Position numbers and translations under genes: made by a program. The notes beneath the pieces were generated by a model. It made no database searches, was not told the origin of the DNA, and saw only the letters and a list, made by a program, of their open reading frames with translations. A DNA stretch of 64,000 nucleotides from Microbacterium sp. STN6 (GTDB lineage: Bacteria > Actinomycetota > Actinomycetes > Actinomycetales > Microbacteriaceae): positions 248,001 through 312,000 of the forward strand of contig NZ_JAPMIT010000003.1 in NCBI RefSeq assembly GCF_026410545.1. The letters run 5' to 3'. How positions within the stretch are numbered: the stretch's first letter is position 1; each line of letters begins with the position of its first letter. Of the stretch, positions 35,701 to 44,079 are shown one piece after another.

Positions 35701-37227
35701 TCAGGATTTCGGCTTGATGTTCCAGAGGTATGGAACCGCATTGCCGGTCTGGAAGACCGCGGCTGTGTTGCCGTCGACCGTGAAGTTCGACGCGGGGCGG
35801 AACCACGGTGCGAACCACGCCTGGTCGACGAGATAGGCGTTGAGATCCTTCACCGCGGCATCCGAGTCGGCCTTCGAGCCATGGTGAATGGTGTCGATGA
35901 ACTCGTTGACCTTCGGGTCCTCATAGTGGAACGGGTTCCACGACGCCTTCGGAGCGATTTGGAAGTTGATCAGCTGCCAGTCGGTCGGGTCCTGCTGAAG
36001 AACCATCAGGATCGCGGGGTACTTCGGTGCCAGAACGTCTGGGATGAAGTTGTTTCCGGGGTCCGTGTACTTCACGGTGATGCCGATCTCCTTCAGCTGC
36101 TGCTGCAGGAGCGAGAAGGGTGCGGTGCCAAAGAACGCGCTCGAGGGCATGTTCAGCGTGAAGCCGTCGGCATAGCCGGCTTCGGCCATGAGTTCCTTCG
36201 CCTTCTTCACGTCGTAGGTGTAGTGCGTGTCGAGCGACTTGTCGAAGCCGACTGAGCTGGGCGGGAAGATCTGCTCGGTCACGGTTCCATAGCCCTGACC
36301 GATTGTCTTGAGCAGCGCAGGGCGGTCGAACGCGTAGTTGATCGCCTGTCGCACCTTGACGTTGCCGAGGGCGGGGTTCATCGTGCCGCCGCGATCGAAC
36401 AGGAGCAGCCCCTCCCAGTTCAGCTCGCCGTTCACGATGGTGAAGCCGGATGCCTTGATCTCATCGATGCTGTTGTTGTTGGGCGTGTTGGCCGCGTTGA
36501 CCTGACCGCCCTTGATCGCGTTGAGCATGGCGGTCGGATCTTGGTACACCTTCATGACGATGGTGCCGTAGTGCACCGCAGAAGGATTCCAGTACTTCGT
36601 GTTCTTCTCAAAGACGTACGAGGTGCCGACGACCGTCTTCTTCGTGTCGAGCGTGTACGGGCCGCTGCCGACCGGGTTGGTCTTGAGATCCTTGTTCGAG
36701 AAGGCCTTTGGGCTCTCGATCAGGCCGGCGTTCTGCGTCAGCGAGGTGAGCAGCGCGGGGTCCGAGTCGGTGAGCGTGAGCTTGACGGTCTTATCGTCGA
36801 CCGCCGTCGCATCTTTCAGGCTCGCGAGCAGCGACTTGTTCGGCGAAACGCCGTCGCGGAACCGAAGGAGGTTCTGCGCCACCGCATCCGCGTCGAGTTT
36901 CGTGCCATCGGTGAACTTCACATCCGTGCGCAGCGTGAGCGTCAGCTCAGTCTTGTCGCTGTTGTACGACCACTTCGTGGCAAGGTTGGGTTCAACCGTG
37001 CCGTCCGGGTCCGCCTTGAGCACCGTGTCGTACACGGCCTGCATGTACGGCGACTCGTTGGCCCAGTTGGCGTCGGCCGCCGAGAACGTGGTCGCGGGAA
37101 CGATCACGCCGAGATTGAGTGTCTGTGATGCGGTGTCGCTTGAGGAGTCACCACCGGCAGCAGAGCAGCCGGTGAGCCCCAACGCAACGACGGCAGCAAC
37201 TGCCGTCAGCCTCTTCCATCGGAACAT
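35701..37227 (-). CDS. Substrate-binding lipoprotein of the Opp-type transporter (SBP family 5)
   Basis: 508 residues. A lipoprotein signal (RLTAVAAVVALGLTGC) puts the lipidated Cys at residue 21. The mature part is a family 5 solute-binding protein (SPYMQAVYDTVLKADPDGTV, KVRQAINYAFDRPALL). It leads the seven-gene transporter/glycosidase operon, divergent from a TetR gene. Codon use and GC are slightly lower than in neighbours, as is common for abundant lipoproteins. An inverted repeat at 37248-37267 lies in its leader. Confidence 0.94.
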   Translation of the reverse strand: MFRWKRLTAVAAVVALGLTGCSAAGGDSSSDTASQTLNLGVIVPATTFSAADANWANESPYMQAVYDTVLKADPDGTVEPNLATKWSYNSDKTELTLTLRTDVKFTDGTKLDADAVAQNLLRFRDGVSPNKSLLASLKDATAVDDKTVKLTLTDSDPALLTSLTQNAGLIESPKAFSNKDLKTNPVGSGPYTLDTKKTVVGTSYVFEKNTKYWNPSAVHYGTIVMKVYQDPTAMLNAIKGGQVNAANTPNNNSIDEIKASGFTIVNGELNWEGLLLFDRGGTMNPALGNVKVRQAINYAFDRPALLKTIGQGYGTVTEQIFPPSSVGFDKSLDTHYTYDVKKAKELMAEAGYADGFTLNMPSSAFFGTAPFSLLQQQLKEIGITVKYTDPGNNFIPDVLAPKYPAILMVLQQDPTDWQLINFQIAPKASWNPFHYEDPKVNEFIDTIHHGSKADSDAAVKDLNAYLVDQAWFAPWFRPASNFTVDGNTAAVFQTGNAVPYLWNIKPKS

Positions 37228-37247
37228 CCTTGGTCCCTTTCGGTCTT

Positions 37248-37267
37248 ATAGCCCCCCATCGGGCTAT
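37248..37267. promoter_or_regulatory. Inverted repeat upstream of the transporter/glycosidase operon
   Basis: ATAGCCC (37248-37254) and GGGCTAT (37261-37267) form perfect 7-bp arms 6 nt apart, 21 nt before the lipoprotein ATG. It could be an operator for one of the two divergent TetR regulators, or a leader hairpin. Confidence 0.5.
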
Positions 37268-37339
37268 CTCTGATCAGCGAAGATAACACAAAAAGCGAGC
37301 ACCTAGTAGGTTTTCGCAATTTCGAGACGAGATCGCTGC

Positions 37340-37345
37340 TACTCT
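37340..37345 (+). promoter_or_regulatory. -10 box of leaderless promoter for the tandem tetR genes
   Basis: TACTCT with 6 nt to the ATG at 37352. No ribosome site is present, as expected for a leaderless start. Confidence 0.55.
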
Positions 37346-37351
37346 CGCCCC

Positions 37352-37966
37352 ATGAGCACGATCGGCCGCACTCGTGGCAGCTATGCCAAGACGGCAGCCC
37401 GGCGTCGCGAGATACTCGACGCCGCACTTGAGGTCTTCTCCAGCTCCGGGTTCCGAAGCGGTTCCATTCGCGACATCGCCGACCGGGTCGGCATGAGCCA
37501 GGCGGGGGTCCTGCACCATTTCCGAAGCAAGAATGAACTGCTCGCGCAGGTGCTGCAGGCCCGTGACGACGCGGCGTGGGAGCGAATGCATGCGGGAACG
37601 GGGCTCGCGCCCGTCGGCATAGATCGGCTGCGCCAGCTCGTCGATCTCGTGAGCTTCAACGAGAGCGTCCCCGGCCAGGTTGAGCTGCACTGCGTGCTCT
37701 CGGCCGAAGCCACAGCCCTGGACCACCCGGCACGCCCGTACTTTCAGGAACGCTATCGCTCCCTCGTCGCATCGACTGGGCAATCGTTTGCGACGATGAG
37801 CGAAAACGGGCAGCTCGCCGACGGCGTGCAGCCGCTCGCGGCCGCCCGCAACCTCATCGCCCTCATGGACGGGCTGCAGGTGCAGTGGCTCCTCGATCGC
37901 GAGAGCGTGAGCATGTCTGACGAGGTGCGCGCGTACCTGCGCCCACTGCTCACGGTGGAGGTGTGA
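37352..37966 (+). CDS. TetR family regulator, first of a tandem pair
   Basis: 204 residues. The N-terminal TetR HTH is clear (RRREILDAALEVFSSSGFRS, then IRDIADRVGMSQAGVLHHF). The C-terminal ligand/dimer domain contains QPLAAARNLIALMDGLQVQW. It is divergent from the transporter/glycosidase operon and overlaps the next gene, a close paralogue. It probably controls one of the two flanking sugar operons; the ligand is unknown. Confidence 0.92.
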   Translation: MSTIGRTRGSYAKTAARRREILDAALEVFSSSGFRSGSIRDIADRVGMSQAGVLHHFRSKNELLAQVLQARDDAAWERMHAGTGLAPVGIDRLRQLVDLVSFNESVPGQVELHCVLSAEATALDHPARPYFQERYRSLVASTGQSFATMSENGQLADGVQPLAAARNLIALMDGLQVQWLLDRESVSMSDEVRAYLRPLLTVEV

Positions 37967-38574
37967 TGACGGGAAACGGAAAGCCGCGCGGCGCGTACGC
38001 CAAGACGGCGGCACGTCGGCGAGAGATCCTCGCGGCCGGCATCGAGGTCTTCTCGAGCTCCGGCTTTCGCAACGGCTCCATCCGCGACATCGCTGACCGC
38101 GTTGGCATGAGTCAGGCCGGACTGCTCCATCACTTCGCCAGCAAGATCGACCTTCTGACGGCGATTCTCGAGTGGCGTGACCATGAAGATCGCGAGCGCC
38201 TGGACCTCCAGGGCCAACCCAAGGGGCTCGAGGCCGTCCGCAGCCTTCTCGAGCTGGTCGAGCACAACTCCCGCGTGCCGGGGCTTGTCGAGCTCTACTG
38301 CACTCTCTCAGCCGAGGCGACATCAGCCGATCACCCCGCCCACCAATACTTCATCGACCGCTACCGCACCGTCGTCGGCTATGCGGTCGAATCGTTCGAG
38401 CTCATGCGCCAGCGGGGGGAGCTCGCCGACGGAGTCGAGCCGGCGAGCGCCGGCCGGTCGATGATCGCGGTCATGGACGGCCTTCAAGTACAGTGGCTGC
38501 TCAACCGCGAGAGCCTCGATATGGCGCTCGAGTTGCGGCATCACGTGCAGCCCCTGCTCACCGTCGACCTCTGA
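37966..38574 (+). CDS. TetR family regulator, second of a tandem pair
   Basis: 202 residues, strongly similar to the preceding TetR along the whole length: almost the same HTH (IRDIADRVGMSQAGLLHHF) and the same C-terminal MDGLQVQWLLNRESL. The start overlaps the upstream stop (ATGA); a GTG one codon earlier is also possible. The pair clearly arose by local duplication and may form heterodimers or share operators. Confidence 0.92.
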   Translation: MTGNGKPRGAYAKTAARRREILAAGIEVFSSSGFRNGSIRDIADRVGMSQAGLLHHFASKIDLLTAILEWRDHEDRERLDLQGQPKGLEAVRSLLELVEHNSRVPGLVELYCTLSAEATSADHPAHQYFIDRYRTVVGYAVESFELMRQRGELADGVEPASAGRSMIAVMDGLQVQWLLNRESLDMALELRHHVQPLLTVDL

Positions 38575-38585
38575 GGTGGCACGCA

Positions 38586-39521
38586 TCATTCACGCCCTGC
38601 CCGCTTCAGCTTGAGGAACAGATCCTCGAACATGAGCCGGTTGTCGAGCTGCGTATAGACGCGGATGCTGCGCCCGCCGCCGTCGAAATCGGGCATGCCG
38701 TCCGGGCCGAACCGGGGAGCAGGCCGCACCTCGTACCGGCTGGAGGAGGGATCCGCCTGGAACGACGATTGCAGTGCCGTGAGCAGCACGAGCGGGTTGT
38801 CGCCGTAGATGTAGGTCTCGCCCGCCGGCAACCCGTACTGCGCGGCCATGGTCTCGACTTCATCGATCGCGTCGAAGAGCAAGGCGCCGATCGCACCGCA
38901 CGGCCGAATGCGCTCTTCGAGCTCGAGTCGCGAGAGCATCGCCTGCCGATACGCGTCACGCGGCACCTGCCAGATCGGAATCGACGAGTCGTTGAACACG
39001 ACCCTGGCCGCGGTGATGTCGATGTTCAAGTTGTACTCGACGGCGTCGTACCCGGGCGGCGGCACCGCCAGGCCGGGGTACTCCTGACCCCCGATCCAGA
39101 CGAGTGTGAGCCGCTCGGCGATGCGGGGCTCGAGCAGCCATGCACTCGCGAGCTCGGTGAGTGATCCGCCGCACGCGATGAACAGCGGCAGGTCGGTGTC
39201 GTCGCGCATCGCTTCGGCAACGATCGCCCGGGCTCCGTCTGAATCCACGGGTGTCTGCGTGTCGGTCAGGCCGACGTCGGAACCGGCGATCACGTGCACC
39301 TCGCCCGCACGCCCCAGCGCATCGAGCACGTCGCGAATTCGATCCGCGGCTCGGGCTGCGCCGCCTCGCCAGTCCCCGAACGGAACGCTTTGCCCCAGCT
39401 GCGACCCGATGATCGCCGCAATCTCGACTGACGGCGAAAGCACGTGGTGGGCGAGCTGAACGAGACCATCGGGGTCACCCGAGAAGTCGTTGTCGATGAT
39501 GACGCGTGCACGCGGCTGCAT
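38586..39521 (-). CDS. Nucleoside hydrolase-like protein (IunH family)
   Basis: 311 residues. The N-terminal metal motif IIDNDFSGDPDG (Asp10, Asp12 and Asp16/Asp18 region) is the IUNH Ca2+ signature in variant form, and a later FIACGGSLTELASAW and NIDITAARVVFND resemble the family's mid-protein strands. Members hydrolyse N-ribosyl bonds. The DNDxSGDPD spelling departs from the usual DTDxGxDD, so the substrate may not be a common nucleoside. It sits inside the apiose-type locus, divergent from the transketolase genes. AGGAGG gives a strong ribosome site. Confidence 0.85.
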   Translation of the reverse strand: MQPRARVIIDNDFSGDPDGLVQLAHHVLSPSVEIAAIIGSQLGQSVPFGDWRGGAARAADRIRDVLDALGRAGEVHVIAGSDVGLTDTQTPVDSDGARAIVAEAMRDDTDLPLFIACGGSLTELASAWLLEPRIAERLTLVWIGGQEYPGLAVPPPGYDAVEYNLNIDITAARVVFNDSSIPIWQVPRDAYRQAMLSRLELEERIRPCGAIGALLFDAIDEVETMAAQYGLPAGETYIYGDNPLVLLTALQSSFQADPSSSRYEVRPAPRFGPDGMPDFDGGGRSIRVYTQLDNRLMFEDLFLKLKRAGRE

Positions 39522-39538
39522 GATCCTCCTTGATCGAT

Positions 39539-39563
39539 TGACATCATCATGCCCGTCATGTCA
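39539..39563. promoter_or_regulatory. Operator-like inverted repeat TGACAT N13 ATGTCA
   Basis: Perfect 6-bp arms at 39539-39544 and 39558-39563 in the divergent region between the nucleoside-hydrolase-like gene and the transketolase operon. Candidate site for the SorC or TetR regulators of the locus. Confidence 0.4.
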
Positions 39564-39580
39564 CACTCCATGCAAGTTCA

Positions 39581-39594
39581 ATTCACTAATGAAT
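39581..39594. promoter_or_regulatory. Operator-like palindrome ATTCA N4 TGAAT
   Basis: AT-rich 14-bp palindrome 20 nt before the transketolase ATG at 39614, in a short stretch of unusually low GC that should also contain the promoter. Confidence 0.4.
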
Positions 39595-39613
39595 AGATAT
39601 GCAAGCGGAAGAC

Positions 39614-40534
39614 ATGACAGAACAGACACTCACGAGAGGCGAGCCGCACGCGACCGCGCTGACCCCCGATCCCGCCCAGCTCGAGAGCTGGCGGGCGCTC
39701 CGAGCCAGGCTTGCGGATGCGCCACCCGCAGAGCGCGCGGCCGCGTTGGCCACGGCGGCACGACAGACCAGACGCAGCGTCGTTCGCATGATCGACAGCG
39801 CCGGCCAGGGGCACATCGGCGGCGACTTCTCGGTGACCGACATTCTCACCACGCTGTACGCGTACGTTCTTCGCCTCGATCCGGGTGAGCCCGAGAGAGC
39901 AGGCCGCGACCGGTTCATTCTGAGCAAGGGCCACTGCGCCGCATCCCTCTATTCGACGCTTGCCTACAGCGGATACTTCGCGCCGCGCGAGCTGGCCACG
40001 TTCATGCAGCCGCTCTCGGCGCTCAACGGGCACCCGAACCGAACCACGGTGCCGGGCGTCGAGACGAACACCGGCCCGCTCGGCCATGGCCTGCCCGTCG
40101 CGGTCGGAGAGGCCATCGGTGCCAGGCTCACCGGCAGCGATGCCCGCGTCTTCGTGGTCATGGGCGACGGCGAGCTGCAGGAGGGCAGCAACTGGGAGGC
40201 ACTCATGGCGGCCTCGCAGTACCGTCTCGATAACCTCGTCGTCATCGTCGATCGCAACCGGCTGCAGCAGGGGGCGCGCACCGAGGAAACGAATGCCCTC
40301 GATCCCCTGGATGAGAAGCTCGCCTCGTTCGGCTGCGAGGTGCGCGTGAGCGACGGCCACGACTTCGCCGCGCTCATCGAGGCCTTCCGCCCGGCGGAGC
40401 GGGGTGGGCCCGTCGCCGTCATTGCCAACACCATCAAGGGCAAGGGCGTCTCGTTCATGGAAGATCGGGCGGAATGGCACCACAAGGTGCCGAACGCCGA
40501 GCAGGTGCGCCAGGCGCTGGAGGAACTCGCATGA
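39614..40534 (+). CDS. Transketolase-like enzyme, N-terminal (TPP-binding) subunit; candidate D-apulose-4-phosphate transketolase AptA
   Basis: 306 residues covering only the N-terminal half of a transketolase. The motif SAGQGHIGGDFSVTDIL and the thiamine diphosphate site GDGELQEGSNWE (184-195) are intact. The C-terminal half is encoded by the overlapping next gene (ATGA). Split transketolases of this kind act on special ketose phosphates; here the neighbours (FGGY kinase, TIM-barrel isomerase) match the D-apulose route of apiose breakdown, in which the pair makes dihydroxyacetone phosphate from apulose 4-phosphate. ATG 39614 has GGAAG close upstream; ATG 39599 is an alternative. Confidence 0.85.
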   Translation: MTEQTLTRGEPHATALTPDPAQLESWRALRARLADAPPAERAAALATAARQTRRSVVRMIDSAGQGHIGGDFSVTDILTTLYAYVLRLDPGEPERAGRDRFILSKGHCAASLYSTLAYSGYFAPRELATFMQPLSALNGHPNRTTVPGVETNTGPLGHGLPVAVGEAIGARLTGSDARVFVVMGDGELQEGSNWEALMAASQYRLDNLVVIVDRNRLQQGARTEETNALDPLDEKLASFGCEVRVSDGHDFAALIEAFRPAERGGPVAVIANTIKGKGVSFMEDRAEWHHKVPNAEQVRQALEELA

Positions 40535-41505
40535 CCATCGCGTCAGCACAAGAGAAGACGGCCCTGCCGACGTATGACAACCGCACGGCGTTCGCCGACG
40601 AACTCATCGCCCTCGCGCGAGAAGACGAGCGCATCGTCGCCGTGTGCAACGACTCGGTCGGCTCCAGCAACCTGGTGGCGTTCCGCGACGAGTTCCCCGA
40701 CAGGCTCATCAACGTGGGCATCGCCGAGCAGAACATGGTCGGTGTCGGGGCCGGCCTCGCGGCATCCGGCCTGGTGCCCTTCGTCTGCGGCGCGGCACCG
40801 TTTCTCACGGGCCGCTCGCTCGAACAGGTCAAGGCCGACGTCGCCTACAGCCAGCACCCCGTGATCCTGTGCGGCATGAGCCCCGGTATGGCGTACGGTC
40901 AGCTCGGCCCGACCCACCATTCCGTCGAAGACCTCTCGTGGCTGCGCGCGCTGCCCGGCCTTGACATCGTCGTTCCCGCGGACCGCCGGCAGACACGGCA
41001 GGCCGTGCGGGCCGCTGCCGCCGAACCGCGTCCGACCTTCATCAGGGTCGGCCGGCACAAGGTGCCCGATGTCACGAGCGAGAGCGACGTTCTCGAGCGT
41101 GGCCGCATGCTCACGGCGCGCCCGGGCGACGACGTCACGTTCATCGTGACCGGTACGCTCGTCTCGCGCGCCCTCGAGGCGGCCGACCGCCTCGCCGGCT
41201 CGGGCCTCCGGGCACGCGTTCTGAATGCCGCGTACATTGCACCATTCGACACGGATGCGCTCGCCAGTGCCGCCCGCGAGACACGCGCGATCGTGACCGC
41301 CGAAGAGGCCAACGTCGCCGGCGGCCTCGGCGCCGCCGTGGCCAGTCACGTCGGCACGCTGGAGCGCGAGGCGCGCGTTCCGTTGCGTATTCTTGGCCTC
41401 ACCGAGTTCGCACCGACCGGCAACACGGACTTTCTGCTCGAGTACTTCGGGCTCACCGCCGCCGGGCTGGCTGAGGCGGCCAGGGAGGCCCTTGCGCATG
41501 ACTGA
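40531..41505 (+). CDS. Transketolase-like enzyme, C-terminal subunit; candidate AptB
   Basis: 324 residues: the pyrimidine-binding domain (residues 15-180) with the catalytic Glu66 in NVGIAEQNMVGVGAGLA, then the transketolase C-terminal domain (ARVLNAAYIAPFDTDAL). With the preceding subunit it forms one complete transketolase active site. It overlaps the upstream stop by 4 nt and the kinase start by 8 nt, so all three are made together. Confidence 0.87.
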   Translation: MTIASAQEKTALPTYDNRTAFADELIALAREDERIVAVCNDSVGSSNLVAFRDEFPDRLINVGIAEQNMVGVGAGLAASGLVPFVCGAAPFLTGRSLEQVKADVAYSQHPVILCGMSPGMAYGQLGPTHHSVEDLSWLRALPGLDIVVPADRRQTRQAVRAAAAEPRPTFIRVGRHKVPDVTSESDVLERGRMLTARPGDDVTFIVTGTLVSRALEAADRLAGSGLRARVLNAAYIAPFDTDALASAARETRAIVTAEEANVAGGLGAAVASHVGTLEREARVPLRILGLTEFAPTGNTDFLLEYFGLTAAGLAEAAREALAHD

Positions 41506-42985
41506 CGCGTCGACGGCGGTCGTGGTCGCAGTCGACCAAGGCACCAGTTCGACCAAGGCCGTCGCGATCGACGCGGCGGGCGAGGTCGTGGGCTGGGCGT
41601 CCGTCGCGCTCGAGCAAGAGCACCCGAGGCCGGGCTGGGTCGAGCAGAACGCCACGGCCATCGCCGACAGCGTCATCTCGGCCATCGAGTCGACCAGTGC
41701 CGGCATCGAGGACCGGGTCGTGGCACTCGCCGTCAGCAATCAGCGAGAGTCCGCCCTGGCGTGGGATCGCCGCACGGGGCAACCGCTCACCCCTGTGCTC
41801 GGCTGGCAGGATCGCCGCACGCTCGATCACGCCATGCGACTCGAGGCAGCGGGGCATGGCGCGCGCGCCAAAGCGATCACCGGGTTACCGCTCGACCCCA
41901 TGTTCTCTGCCCTCAAGTTCTCGTGGCTGCTCGACGAGATCGACCCCGACCGTGAACGAGCGCGCGCCGGCGAGATCACGCTCGGCACGATCGACGCCTG
42001 GATTCTGCGCGCCCTCACCGGTACGGATCGCATCGAGCTGGGCAACGCCAGCCGTACGCAGCTTCTCGACCTCGCCGCGCTCGACTGGAGCGACGAGCTG
42101 CTCGACCTTTTCGACATTCCCCGCGCCGCACTCCCGCCGCTCGCGGCCTCCGTCGAGCCGAGCGGGCCGGTCACCGCACTGCCGTCGCTGCCCGAGAACG
42201 TGCGCATCAACGCGGTGCTTGGCGACTCCCATGCCGCGCTCTTTGGTCACGGTGTTCGCACACCCGGCACGGTCAAGGTGACGCTGGGCACGGGCTCCTC
42301 TGTCATGGGTCTCAGCACGGATGCCGCGGGCGCGCCTGCGGGCCTCGTGGCGACCCTCGCGTGGTCGACGGAGAAGCCGGCGTACGCCTTCGAGGGCAAC
42401 ATCCTCTCAACCGGCGGCACCCTGGTCTGGCTCGCCGAACTCTTCGACACCACGACGGCAGAGCTCTTCGCCCTCGCCGAGGAGACACCCGTGGCGGGAT
42501 CCGTCGACATCGTGCCCGCGTTCGCCGGACTCGGCGCCCCGTGGTGGGATGACTCGGCGAGGGCCATCTTGTCCGGCTTCGATCTCGGCACCTCCCGAGG
42601 CACCATCGCGCGGGCTGCGGCGGAGTCGATCGTGCTGCAGATCGAAGACGTGCTCGCCGCCGCCGAGCGCGGGCTGGAGCATCGCATCGAGACGATCCTC
42701 ATCGACGGCGGACCGGCGTCGAACGACTGGCTGGCTCAGCTGCTGGCCGACCTGAGCCAGCGCGTGGTCACGCGGCCGAATGCGTCAGGGCTCTCGGCCC
42801 TCGGCGCTGCCTATCTCGGCGGCATCTCGTGTGGTCTCTGGCGGCCGGACCAGGTGCTCTCGTTCGGCGACGGCAGCGCCGTCTTCGAGCCGGCGATCGG
42901 CGCGGCGGCAGCCGAGAGGCGGCGCGAGCGGTGGCACCATGCCGTGACGCTCTCCCGGAGTGCCGCGAGCGTCACGGGCTCGTGA
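41498..42985 (+). CDS. FGGY family carbohydrate kinase; candidate D-apulose kinase (AplK-like)
   Basis: 495 residues. The FGGY N-domain starts [15 protein letters not shown] (phosphate-binding loop) and has the glycerol-kinase-like [17 protein letters not shown]; the C-domain has the catalytic Asp in [13 protein letters not shown], then LGTGSSVMG and [18 protein letters not shown]. Family members phosphorylate glycerol, ribulose, xylulose and similar sugars. Overlap with the split transketolase and a downstream isomerase favours a branched ketopentose (apulose). Glycerol kinase is the main alternative, but the context does not support it. Confidence 0.88.
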   Translation: MTDASTAVVVAVDQGTSSTKAVAIDAAGEVVGWASVALEQEHPRPGWVEQNATAIADSVISAIESTSAGIEDRVVALAVSNQRESALAWDRRTGQPLTPVLGWQDRRTLDHAMRLEAAGHGARAKAITGLPLDPMFSALKFSWLLDEIDPDRERARAGEITLGTIDAWILRALTGTDRIELGNASRTQLLDLAALDWSDELLDLFDIPRAALPPLAASVEPSGPVTALPSLPENVRINAVLGDSHAALFGHGVRTPGTVKVTLGTGSSVMGLSTDAAGAPAGLVATLAWSTEKPAYAFEGNILSTGGTLVWLAELFDTTTAELFALAEETPVAGSVDIVPAFAGLGAPWWDDSARAILSGFDLGTSRGTIARAAAESIVLQIEDVLAAAERGLEHRIETILIDGGPASNDWLAQLLADLSQRVVTRPNASGLSALGAAYLGGISCGLWRPDQVLSFGDGSAVFEPAIGAAAAERRRERWHHAVTLSRSAASVTGS

Positions 42986-43046
42986 AGCCCTCATCCAGTC
43001 GCCTGCGGCGTTAGACCGACTGCCCGTTAAACAAGGAGAAGATCAC

Positions 43047-44036
43047 ATGACACAGACGCAACGCTACGGAGCCGGCATCTGGCACTTCGCGACGTACGTG
43101 GACCGGTACGCGACCGACGGCTACGGCGATCCTCGCACGGTCATCGATGCGATCGACCTCGCCGGCCAGGTGCGCGACCTCTCGGTCGTCGACCTGAACT
43201 ACCCGTTCTTCGGCGGTGAGTTCACCAACGAGCAAGTGGGTGAGGCGCTCGACCGCAATGGTCTCGGCGTCATCGGCATCACGCCGGAGATGTACACGCG
43301 GGAATTCGCCAAGGGCGCGTTCACCAACCCCGATCCGGGCGTTCGGCGGAGGGCGCACGAACTGATTACCCAGGCGGCCGACGTGGTGCGGCACTTCGGG
43401 GCCGACTACGTCAAGCTCTGGCCTGGCCAGGACGGCTGGGACTACCCCTTCCAGGTCGACCATGGTGCGCTGTGGAAGAACTCCCTCGACGGCGTAGGGC
43501 AGCTCGCGAGCGAGAACCCTGATCTGAAGTTCGTGATCGAGTACAAGCCGCGCGAGCCCCGCGTGCACATGAGCTTCGACTCGGTCGCCCGCACCCTGCT
43601 CGGCATCGAGAAGATCGGCCTGCCCAACGTCGGCATCCTGCTCGACTTCGGCCACGCCCTGTTCGGCGCGGAGTCGCCAGCAGACTCCGCTCAGCTCGCC
43701 ATCGACTACGGCCGCCTCTTCGGCATGGACGTGAACGACAATCTGCGCCAATGGGACGACGACATGGTCGCCGGCACGGTGCATCCGATCGAGCTCTTCG
43801 AGTTCTTCTACACGCTCCGCAAGAACAACTGGGAGGGTGTCTGGCAGCTCGACCAGTTCCCGTTCCGCGAGAACAGCGTCGAGGCCGCGAACCACGCCAT
43901 CGACTTCCTCAAGGCAGCCCACCGAGGGCTTGAGAAGCTCGACTTCGCGGCCGTTCAGGAGGCGCAGGATCGCCACGACGCCATCGGAGCCCTCGCTCTC
44001 GCGCAACGAGCACTCTTCTCCAGCTATGCCGAATGA
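43047..44036 (+). CDS. TIM-barrel sugar isomerase/epimerase; candidate D-apiose isomerase (ApsI-like)
   Basis: 329 residues of the xylose-isomerase-like TIM barrel family. Likely metal ligands are the Glu in [11 protein letters not shown], the Asp/His pair in [12 protein letters not shown], and Asp/Asn residues in [12 protein letters not shown], near the expected strands. The enzyme would convert an aldose to a ketose; next to an FGGY kinase and split transketolase the best fit is apiose to apulose. AAGGAGAA gives a strong ribosome site 61 nt after the kinase, so it is in the same operon. Confidence 0.86.
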   Translation: MTQTQRYGAGIWHFATYVDRYATDGYGDPRTVIDAIDLAGQVRDLSVVDLNYPFFGGEFTNEQVGEALDRNGLGVIGITPEMYTREFAKGAFTNPDPGVRRRAHELITQAADVVRHFGADYVKLWPGQDGWDYPFQVDHGALWKNSLDGVGQLASENPDLKFVIEYKPREPRVHMSFDSVARTLLGIEKIGLPNVGILLDFGHALFGAESPADSAQLAIDYGRLFGMDVNDNLRQWDDDMVAGTVHPIELFEFFYTLRKNNWEGVWQLDQFPFRENSVEAANHAIDFLKAAHRGLEKLDFAAVQEAQDRHDAIGALALAQRALFSSYAE

Positions 44037-44066
44037 GCGGCGCTCCGCCGGCGGCGTGTGAGGCAA

Positions 44067-44072
44067 TACTCT
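44067..44072 (+). promoter_or_regulatory. -10 box of leaderless SorC regulator promoter
   Basis: TACTCT lies 7 nt before the ATG at 44080. No ribosome site is present. Confidence 0.5.
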
Positions 44073-44079
44073 GGTGACC

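Noticed and set aside
41498-42985. Glycerol kinase for ordinary glycerol catabolism
   Set aside because: No glycerol facilitator or glycerol-3-phosphate dehydrogenase is nearby, and the gene overlaps a split transketolase; a ketopentose kinase fits better, though not proven.
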